From: an uncultured Bacilli bacterium
GTDB lineage: Bacteria > Bacillota_I > Bacilli_A > RF39 > UBA660
Direction: 5' to 3'
Assembly (NCBI GenBank): GCA_949746915.1
Contig: CATKEA010000181.1
Coordinates: forward strand, 1 to 5,299
Length of the DNA stretch: 5,299 nucleotides
Shown here: one piece after another, positions 1 through 4,530 of the stretch
Layout: every line of letters begins with the position of its first letter
Numbering within the stretch: the first letter of the stretch is position 1
Notes under the pieces: model-generated
Seen by the model: only the letters and a program-made list of their open reading frames with translations
Told to the model about the DNA's origin: nothing
Databases searched by the model: none
Made by a program: the position numbers and the translations under genes

Positions 1-41
1 AATTATATATTATTTTTAATATTTTGTATACTGTTTATTTA

Positions 42-71
42 TTAGAATAATATTTTAGATAGTACTATAAT
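42..71 (+). promoter_or_regulatory. possible sigma-A promoter of the flippase operon
   Basis: A perfect TATAAT hexamer lies at 66-71. The best upstream partner is TTAGAA at 42-47, with an 18-bp spacer; it matches TTGACA at only three of six positions. A start near 78 would give a leader of about 45 bases before the chosen start codon at 123. In DNA this AT-rich a TATAAT can occur by chance, so this is a candidate only. Confidence 0.35.
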
Positions 72-79
72 TGGTAGAT

Positions 80-93
80 AAAATCATGATTTT
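80..93. repeat. 14-bp perfect palindrome in the operon leader
   Basis: AAAATCA at 80-86 is followed directly by its exact reverse complement TGATTTT at 87-93. With no loop it suits a dimeric-protein site better than an RNA hairpin. It begins about where transcription from the TATAAT at 66-71 would start, a typical operator position. AT-rich palindromes of this size do arise by chance, and no regulator gene is present in the window. Confidence 0.3.
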
Positions 94-112
94 GTGATAT
101 TATATTAATGTT

Positions 113-118
113 GGTGAT
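113..118 (+). promoter_or_regulatory. ribosome binding site that decides the flippase start
   Basis: GGTGAT is complementary to the AUCACC of the 16S rRNA 3' end. It places the ATG at 123 at the usual distance, while the in-frame ATGs at 108 and 117 lie before or within it and have no upstream purine-rich site. This is why the shorter start at 123 was chosen. Confidence 0.6.
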
Positions 119-122
119 GATA

Positions 123-1775
123 ATGAAATATTCACGATTAAAAAGGAGCAATTTTATGCAAGGAGCATTCATTGCTACTATGGGAATCGTTATTAGTAAA
201 ATACTTGGAATTATTTATGTAATTCCTTTTTATTCAATAGTTGGGGAGCAAGGTGGTGCTCTTTATGGATATGCTTATAATATATATTCAATATTTTTAA
301 GTCTTTCAACAGCTGGAATACCTCTAGCAATAAGTAAAATTATTAGTGAGTATAATACGCTCCACTACTATGAAGCAAAGGAAAGAACATTTCGAATTGC
401 TAAAAAATATTTAAGCTTGGTAGGTGTTATCTGTTTTTTAATTCTATTTATTTTTGCTCCACAAATTGCTTATTTAATTATTGGAGATATTAGTGGTGGA
501 AATAGTTATCAAGATATTATCTTTGTTATTAGAATTATTTCATTTTCTATTTTAATAGTTCCAATACTGAGTGTTTATAGGGGGTATTTACAAGGTCATA
601 GATATATGGAACCAACTTCTATTAGTCAAGTTTTAGAGCAATTAATTAGAGTATGTATTATTATAGTTGGTAGTTTTGTTTCTGTAAAAGTTTTAGGCTT
701 ACCTTTAAAATATGCCGTCGGATTTGCTTTATTTGGTGCTACTTTTGGTTCTTTATGTTCTTATGTTTATCTAAGATTTAAAGTTAAAAATAATAAAAAA
801 GATTTAAAAGTTGGAGAACATGATGAAGAGGAAATTACTTTAACTAATAAGGATATTATCTGTAAAATTTTATTCTATGCTTTTCCTTTTGTATTTGGGG
901 ACGTTTTAAAATCTTTATATAATTCTGTTGATACTTTTTTACTAATCAGAACTCTTGTTAATGGTCTTGGTTTTGATGTTAGTGTTGCAGAAAGTGTTAT
1001 GAGCGTAATTTCTACTTGGGGTAACAAATTAAATATGATAGTTATTGCAATAGGTACTGGATTTATGGTTAGCTTAATTCCTAATTTAACAGTAAGTTTA
1101 GTAAAAGAAGATTGGAATGATATAAGAGAAAAAATTTGTGCCACTTTAAATATTTTGTTATTTGTAACAATCCCAATGGTCGTTGGATTATCTTTTTTAG
1201 CTAATCCAGTTTGGAATGTTTTTTATGGAATTAGTGAATATGGTCCAAAAATGTTTATGGTGTCTGTCTTTATATCTCTTTCAACTGTTCTTTTATCACT
1301 AACTACTACTACTCTTTTGACTCTTAAAAAATTTAAATTTTTATTTATTAATTTATCTATAGGTTTAATTATAAATGCTATTTGTGATGTTCCACTTGTT
1401 TATTTATGTGATAAGGTTGGATTATTTCCTGGATATGGTGCTGTATTTTCTACTATTTTAGGAAATTTAGTATCTGTTATTATTGTTTTAGGATATCTAA
1501 AGAAAACGATTAAGTTAGAGTTTAAAAGTTCAATTAATGTTTTATTTAGAACGATTATTGGAATCATATTAATGGTAGTGGTACTTAGTTTATTAAAGTT
1601 TGTAGTACCAATAACTGATATTGGTCGTATCGCTTCATTCTTTGTTATTGTGTTGTATGCTATTGTTGGTATTTTAGTTTATGCTATTTATTCTTTAAAA
1701 ACACGATTAGTTTATGATGTTTTTAGTTATGATGTAACAGAAAAATATTTAAAAAAATTAAGGAGGCGTAAGTAA
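123..1775 (+). CDS. murJ: MurJ/YtgP-type lipid flippase (MVF/SpoVB family)
   Basis: This is a polytopic membrane protein of 550 residues from the ATG at 123 (555 from the upstream ATG at 108). Its length is close to that expected for Bacillus YtgP-type MurJ. It has many hydrophobic helices, about 12-14, and a basic C-terminal tail (KKLRRRK). Family signatures, numbered from 123, are the N-terminal segment with SKILGIIYVIPF near 25-36, AGIPLAISKIISEYN near 64-78, and RGYLQGHRYMEPT near 153-165. The last matches the conserved RGYxQG..xMxPT region of YtgP/SpoVB proteins. A charged cytoplasmic loop (KNNKKDLKVGEHDEEE) lies near 222-237. Known family members move lipid II, or lipid-linked oligosaccharides, across the cytoplasmic membrane. 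The FemAB-type gene overlapping it by one base supports lipid II as the cargo here. A SpoVB-like or exopolysaccharide flippase is the main alternative. Confidence 0.88.
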   Translation: MKYSRLKRSNFMQGAFIATMGIVISKILGIIYVIPFYSIVGEQGGALYGYAYNIYSIFLSLSTAGIPLAISKIISEYNTLHYYEAKERTFRIAKKYLSLVGVICFLILFIFAPQIAYLIIGDISGGNSYQDIIFVIRIISFSILIVPILSVYRGYLQGHRYMEPTSISQVLEQLIRVCIIIVGSFVSVKVLGLPLKYAVGFALFGATFGSLCSYVYLRFKVKNNKKDLKVGEHDEEEITLTNKDIICKILFYAFPFVFGDVLKSLYNSVDTFLLIRTLVNGLGFDVSVAESVMSVISTWGNKLNMIVIAIGTGFMVSLIPNLTVSLVKEDWNDIREKICATLNILLFVTIPMVVGLSFLANPVWNVFYGISEYGPKMFMVSVFISLSTVLLSLTTTTLLTLKKFKFLFINLSIGLIINAICDVPLVYLCDKVGLFPGYGAVFSTILGNLVSVIIVLGYLKKTIKLEFKSSINVLFRTIIGIILMVVVLSLLKFVVPITDIGRIASFFVIVLYAIVGILVYAIYSLKTRLVYDVFSYDVTEKYLKKLRRRK

Positions 1776-3046
1776 TGGAATTTACAATATTAAGTAGTGA
1801 AGAGTTTAAGAAGTTTGCTAATAATCATGAACAGGAGTCTTTCTTTCAAACAGTTGAAATGGCTGATTTAAGAAGTAGATATGGTAGTATTGTTCATTAT
1901 GTTGGAGTTAAAAAGAAGGACAAAATTATTGCTGCTAGTATGTTAACTGAAACTGATTGCATGTTTGGTAAAAAAAGATTTTATGCTGCGCGTGGTTTTT
2001 TAATTGATTATCATAATAAGGAGTTATTAAAATTTTTTACTGATAATGTTAAAAAATATGCTAAAAGTCATAATGGAATGGTTATAAAAATAGAACCAAA
2101 TATTTTATATCGCATGAGAAATACTGATGGTTCTATTATGGCAAATGATGAAAGAGATGATGAGGCTTTACAAAATTTAAAGGATTTAGGTTATGTCCAT
2201 TATGGGTTTAGAAATGATTTTGTTAATCAGTCTAGATTTAATTACTGGGTTAAACTTGATAAGACTTATGAAGATTTAAAGAAAACATTTTCCAAAAGTA
2301 CTCGTAAGAATATTGATAGTTTGGAGTCTAAAGGTGTAAAGGTTCGATGTGCTACAAAGGAGGAGCTTCCTTTTGTTGTTAATATGTTAAAAGAAACTGG
2401 TGATCGAAAGGCTTTTAAGGTTAAGGACCTTAAGTATTTTGAGAATATGATGGATGCTATGGGAGATTTAATTACTTTCTATATTGCTTATATTGATACT
2501 GAAGCATATTTGAATAATTCTAAGAAATTATTAAAAGATGAAGAAAGTAAATTAAAAGAGATTGAGGAGAAAATGACTCATGATATGGTTGGTAGTAAGC
2601 TTATTTCTCAAAAAGATACTTGCTGTAAGCTTATAGAAAAGTATAAAAAAGAAATAGAAGAGGCTGAACTTCTTCATAAAGAGTATCCAAATGGTAAAGA
2701 TATAGCTACCTTAGTTTCACTTGTTTCTGGTGATTATCATTTGACACTTCATAGTGGAATGGATAATAATTATCGTAAATTTATTCCAAAATATGCTATG
2801 TATAATAAACATATTGAAGATGCTTATGAAAAGAAGCTCCATTATGTAGATTTTTATGGGATTAGTGGTAATTTTGATCCTAATGATAAGTATTATTCAA
2901 TTTTTGAAATAAAAAAGGGATTTAATGGAAATGTGGTTGAACTTATTGGGGAATTTACTTTAAAAGTTTCATTTCATTATAATATTTATAGGATGTTTAG
3001 AAAGACTAAGTATATATATAGAAAGCTGACTAAAAAGATGTACTAA
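1775..3046 (+). CDS. FemAB/FemX-family tRNA-dependent aminoacyl transferase
   Basis: This 423-residue protein matches the size of staphylococcal FemA/FemX (about 420). Family members take an amino acid (Gly, Ala or Ser) from aminoacyl-tRNA and add it to the stem peptide of lipid II, building the interpeptide bridge at the inner membrane face. Visible hallmarks are the two GNAT-like lobes; the basic substrate segment TFSKSTRKNIDSLESKGVKV at 171-190; a Lys/Glu-rich helical arm at about 243-303, the coiled-coil arm of Fem proteins; VDFYGISGNFDPN at 358-370; and FEIKKGFNGNVVELIGEF at 377-394. AGGAGG at 1761-1766 lies 8 bases before the ATG, which shares its A with the flippase TAA (TAATG), so coupled translation is likely. 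The amino acid added cannot be told from sequence. An adjacent Cys pair (283-284) in the arm is unusual. Confidence 0.92.
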   Translation: MEFTILSSEEFKKFANNHEQESFFQTVEMADLRSRYGSIVHYVGVKKKDKIIAASMLTETDCMFGKKRFYAARGFLIDYHNKELLKFFTDNVKKYAKSHNGMVIKIEPNILYRMRNTDGSIMANDERDDEALQNLKDLGYVHYGFRNDFVNQSRFNYWVKLDKTYEDLKKTFSKSTRKNIDSLESKGVKVRCATKEELPFVVNMLKETGDRKAFKVKDLKYFENMMDAMGDLITFYIAYIDTEAYLNNSKKLLKDEESKLKEIEEKMTHDMVGSKLISQKDTCCKLIEKYKKEIEEAELLHKEYPNGKDIATLVSLVSGDYHLTLHSGMDNNYRKFIPKYAMYNKHIEDAYEKKLHYVDFYGISGNFDPNDKYYSIFEIKKGFNGNVVELIGEFTLKVSFHYNIYRMFRKTKYIYRKLTKKMY

Positions 3047-3063
3047 TTTTAATATACTTTATT

Positions 3064-3105
3064 AGGTGCTAGATATGGCTAAAAACTAAATTCTGCATCT
3101 TTTTT
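3064..3105 (+). terminator. probable intrinsic terminator of the flippase-Fem operon
   Basis: AGGTGC (3064-3069) pairs with GCATCT (3095-3100), with one G-T wobble. After a single-base bulge at 3070, AGA (3071-3073) pairs with TCT (3092-3094), leaving an 18-base loop. A run of six T (3100-3105) follows. It begins 17 bases after the Fem stop codon. The long loop makes it weaker than a textbook terminator. It has no A tract on the other side, so it would work rightward only. Confidence 0.5.
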
Positions 3106-3112
3106 ATTGTAT

Positions 3113-3127
3113 AAAAAAACTGCTATC
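3113..3127. terminator. left half of a bidirectional terminator split by the IS
   Basis: Seven A (3113-3119) followed by CTGCTATC (3120-3127) pair with GATAGTAG (4502-4509), C4510 and six T (4511-4516) on the far side of the insertion sequence. The rejoined hairpin has an 8-bp stem (one G-T wobble), a 6-base loop TAAGAT, one mismatch, then an A/T extension that supplies a U tract in both directions. In the present arrangement the arms are about 1.37 kb apart, so the terminator should no longer work. Confidence 0.65.
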
Positions 3128-3136
3128 TAAGATGAT
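3125..3136 (+). repeat. 12-bp direct repeat, left copy (target duplication)
   Basis: ATCTAAGATGAT directly abuts the TGAACT left end of the insertion sequence and is identical to 4493-4504, which directly abuts the right end. It covers the loop and the top three stem pairs of the rebuilt terminator hairpin. IS3-family duplications are usually 3-5 bp, so 12 bp is unusual. Confidence 0.8.
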
Positions 3137-3161
3137 TGAACTGATAAGATAAAAGTAGACA
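3137..3161 (+). repeat. left terminal inverted repeat (IRL)
   Basis: TGAACT, an 8-base variable core GATAAGAT, then AAAAGTAGACA. The 6-base tip and 11-base inner block match IRR exactly. The core agrees at only two of eight positions, giving 19 of 25 overall. The inner block is the part expected to be bound by the transposase. It also forms the left arm of the hairpin at 3151-3184. Confidence 0.85.
3142..3150 (+). promoter_or_regulatory. -10 half of a predicted IS circle-junction promoter
   Basis: TGA followed by TAAGAT (3145-3150) forms an extended -10 in IRL. When the ends abut in a circle with a 3-base spacer, it lies exactly 17 bp from TTGACT in IRR (4481-4486): 6 bases to the right tip, 3 spacer bases and 8 bases from the left tip. 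Split promoters of this kind are established for IS3-family minicircles. The assignment here is inferred from spacing and hexamer match. Confidence 0.55.
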
Positions 3162-3184
3162 GAAAAAAACTGTTTACTTTTTTT
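3151..3184 (+). terminator. intrinsic terminator hairpin just inside the IS left end
   Basis: AAAAGTAGACAG (3151-3162) pairs over 12 bp with CTGTTTACTTTT (3170-3181), with one G-T wobble. The loop is seven A (3163-3169), and the T run continues to 3184. It stands between outside DNA and the transposase promoter, so it should stop transcripts entering from the flippase-Fem operon. The left arm is the inner part of IRL. The A-rich arm would also give a U tract on the other strand. Confidence 0.75.
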
Positions 3185-3192
3185 GTTATAAT
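3184..3192 (+). promoter_or_regulatory. extended -10 promoter of the transposase genes
   Basis: TGT followed by a perfect TATAAT (3187-3192) forms an extended -10 element. The -35 position is an A tract with no TTGACA-like hexamer, so activity is probably modest, as expected for a resident transposase promoter. GGAG at 3201-3204 lies 10 bases before the orfA ATG at 3215. Confidence 0.55.
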
Positions 3193-3214
3193 AAAATAAA
3201 GGAGTGAATCTAAA

Positions 3215-3565
3215 ATGGCAAATAAAGGACAAAAATTTAAATATTGGTCAAAAGAAGAAAAATTAAGAATAGTTAAAAAAGTAGTTGAAGAAGGAAAGTC
3301 AAGTTATGATGTAGCTAAAGAAGAAAATATTTCATCATCTGGAATGATTAGAAGATGGGTAAAGACTTATATAGAACATGGTGATGAAGCACTAGAAAAT
3401 AAAAAGAAATCAGGCAATCCTTTATCTAAATATTCAAACAAGAAGAATTTGAGTAAAATAGAACAATTACAGTATGAAAATATGAAATTGAGAACTGAGA
3501 ATGAACGATTAAAAAAAGGATACCTAGTGAATGTATATGGTTCGATTGTAGTATTCAAGAAATAA
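3215..3565 (+). CDS. IS3-family OrfA, DNA-binding transposase subunit
   Basis: This 116-residue protein has one N-terminal helix-turn-helix, about residues 12-55: WSKEEKLRIVKKVVEEGKSS, then VAKEENISSSGMIRRWVKTY. A short leucine zipper follows (L85, L92, L99 within LQYENMKLRTENERLK), used for multimerisation in this family. OrfA binds the IS ends and, made alone, usually tempers transposition. It is shorter than the roughly 170-residue two-HTH OrfA of IS150 itself. Residues after K101 (GYLVNVYGSIVVFKK) are only the tail read when no frameshift happens, and look unconserved. The ATG at 3215 has a GGAG site 10 bases upstream. Confidence 0.9.
   Translation: MANKGQKFKYWSKEEKLRIVKKVVEEGKSSYDVAKEENISSSGMIRRWVKTYIEHGDEALENKKKSGNPLSKYSNKKNLSKIEQLQYENMKLRTENERLKKGYLVNVYGSIVVFKK
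3511..3517 (+). other. programmed -1 frameshift slippery site
   Basis: The heptamer A-AAA-AAA is read in the OrfA frame as K100-K101 and lies directly after the zipper. The -1 frame is open from 3505, after a TGA at 3502-3504, to 4452. Slippage here gives a 413-residue OrfAB transposase: 101 residues of OrfA, then RIPSECIWFDCSIQEIKQKE and onward. A weak upstream GAG (3497-3499) could act as a ribosome-pausing site. GGATAC (3518-3523) can pair with GTATTC (3551-3556), but it abuts the slippery site more closely than is usual for a stimulatory structure. Confidence 0.8.
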
Positions 3566-4455
3566 AACAAAAGGAATTTGAAATTGTTGAAATATTAAGT
3601 AAAGAGTTTTCCATTAAGTCCTTATGCGAAGTAATGAATATATCCAGAAGTGGTTATTATAAATGGTTAAAGTCAAAAGATATTATAAATAGATATGAAA
3701 TTAACCGTAGAGATTTAGAACCTTTAATTAGAAATATCCATAACAAAAAGAAAAGTTATGGATATAGAAGAATAAATGCAATAATAAGAAGAGAAACTGG
3801 GTGGTATGTTTCTGATAATTTAGTTCATAAAATATGTAAAATATTAAAAATAAGAAGCAAGGCAAAACATTATTCTACTTATAAAAAGCCAGGAGAAGAA
3901 TCAATTAAATATCCTAATTTAATAAATGGTAATTGGAATACTACAAGACCACTAGAAAAAGTCGTAACAGATACAACAATGATTTGGTTTAAAATGCAAA
4001 GATATGATTGGACTTATTATATTGATGTATTTAATAATGAAATAATAGGATCAAATGTTAGACCATTTTTACATTGCTCTAGTCCAATCAACCATAAATT
4101 AGCTTTAGAAAGTATGTTAAAAAGCAAAATAAAAAGAGGATATGAATCCCAAGATACAATTATGCACAGTGATCAAGGAAGCATATACTCATCAATTGCA
4201 CTTTCTCAAGTACATAAAGATTATACCATAACTAGGTCAATGTCGAGAATAGCAACACCAACATATAACCCAATTATTGAATCTAAGAATGGTTGGTTAA
4301 AAAAAGAAATGTATATGGATTTCAATCAAGATGATTACGAAACTGTTGAAGATTACATTAATGTTATTATTGATGATCATAATAGTTATCGACCAAGTTA
4401 TACACTAAATTATAAAACCCCAATCGAGTATAGAACTCAATTAGGGTTCAATTAA
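3517..4455 (+). CDS. IS3-family OrfB, DDE transposase/integrase part
   Basis: This is the catalytic part of the transposase, made as an OrfAB fusion by the -1 shift at 3511-3517. A first internal ATG at 3634 would leave 273 residues but would start inside the conserved leader (LCEVMNISRSGYYKWLKSK), so separate translation is less likely. Residue numbers from that Met: an HTH_21-type region at about 26-77 (KSYGYRRINAIIRRETGWYV), then an RNase H-like rve core. The core has D113 in VVTDTT, D180 in HSDQGS and E216 in NPIIESKNGWLKKE. D180 and E216 are separated by 35 residues, the DD(35)E spacing of the IS3 family, and K223 sits at E+7. In the fusion these are D253, D320 and E356. The triad and C-terminus (YKTPIEY) are intact, so the enzyme looks functional. 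Confidence 0.93.
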   Translation, partial: RIPSECIWFDCSIQEIKQKEFEIVEILSKEFSIKSLCEVMNISRSGYYKWLKSKDIINRYEINRRDLEPLIRNIHNKKKSYGYRRINAIIRRETGWYVSDNLVHKICKILKIRSKAKHYSTYKKPGEESIKYPNLINGNWNTTRPLEKVVTDTTMIWFKMQRYDWTYYIDVFNNEIIGSNVRPFLHCSSPINHKLALESMLKSKIKRGYESQDTIMHSDQGSIYSSIALSQVHKDYTITRSMSRIATPTYNPIIESKNGWLKKEMYMDFNQDDYETVEDYINVIIDDHNSYRPSYTLNYKTPIEYRTQLGFN

Positions 4456-4479
4456 GTAGTTTTTAATTGTCTACTTTTT
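4454..4479 (+). terminator. small hairpin with T tail after the transposase
   Basis: AAGTAG (4454-4459), overlapping the TAA stop codon, pairs over 6 bp with CTACTT (4471-4476). The loop has 11 bases, and the T run spans 4475-4479. The right arm is part of the inner IRR block. It could end the transposase transcript, but the stem is short and AT-rich, so it is weaker than the left-end hairpin. Confidence 0.45.
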
Positions 4480-4492
4480 CTTGACTAGTTCA
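4468..4492 (-). repeat. right terminal inverted repeat (IRR)
   Basis: Read on the minus strand it is TGAACT, core AGTCAAGA, then AAAAGTAGACA. The tip and inner block are identical to IRL. It begins 12 bases after the orfB stop codon. The plus-strand end is CA, pairing with the TG of the left end. Confidence 0.85.
4481..4486 (+). promoter_or_regulatory. -35 half of a predicted IS circle-junction promoter
   Basis: TTGACT, one base from the TTGACA consensus, points outward from the right end. It pairs with the -10 at 3145-3150 only when the ends meet in a circle with a 3-base spacer (17-bp spacing). At the present site the best downstream hexamer at 17 bp is TAGTAG (4504-4509), so strong outward transcription is unlikely. 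Confidence 0.5.
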
Positions 4493-4504
4493 ATCTAAGA
4501 TGAT
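4493..4504 (+). repeat. 12-bp direct repeat, right copy (target duplication)
   Basis: ATCTAAGATGAT is identical to 3125-3136 and abuts the CA right tip. Its last three bases, GAT, begin the right arm of the split terminator. Confidence 0.8.
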
Positions 4505-4516
4505 AGTAGCTTTTTT
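4502..4516. terminator. right half of a bidirectional terminator split by the IS
   Basis: GATAGTAG (4502-4509) and six T (4511-4516) are the partners of 3113-3127. The stop codon of the leftward gene is only 14 bases further right. Before the insertion this hairpin would have ended both the rightward operon and the leftward gene. The leftward gene now has no obvious strong terminator before its transcript enters the insertion sequence antisense to the transposase. Confidence 0.65.
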
Positions 4517-4530
4517 GTTTGTTAAATTTC

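Larger units (their letters stand above)
3137..4492 (+). mobile_element. complete IS3-family (IS150-like) insertion sequence, 1356 bp
   Basis: The element begins TG and ends CA, as IS3-family elements do. It has imperfect terminal inverted repeats, two overlapping reading frames in the orfA/-1 orfB arrangement, and a full DD(35)E transposase. The end pattern TGAACT, 8 bases, AAAAGTAGACA resembles IS150-subgroup ends. Nothing essential appears broken, so it may be active. Its coding strand is rich in AAA, ATA and AGA, while the flippase and Fem genes favour T-rich codons such as ATT, GTT and TTT. That contrast fits an acquired element. The split -35/-10 pair at its ends fits the copy-out/paste-in minicircle pathway known for IS3-family elements. 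Confidence 0.93.

Noticed and set aside
108..110. ATG at 108 as the flippase start
   Set aside because: It lies upstream of the GGTGAT ribosome binding site and has no purine-rich site of its own; the ATG at 123 is correctly spaced.
875..1144. Minus-strand open frame of 89 codons inside the flippase gene
   Set aside because: It lies entirely opposite a well-supported membrane protein gene, shows no family signature and has no ribosome binding site that I could see; treated as a shadow frame.
3367..3570. Minus-strand open frame of 67 codons over orfA
   Set aside because: It is antisense to the zipper and frameshift region, and its Phe/Leu/Ser-rich translation is what complementing A-rich codons gives. 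No independent support.
3634..3636. ATG at 3634 as an independent OrfB start
   Set aside because: The -1 frame upstream (KEFEIVEILSKEFSIKSLCE) is conserved-looking OrfB sequence, and no strong ribosome binding site precedes the ATG, so the frameshift fusion explains it better.
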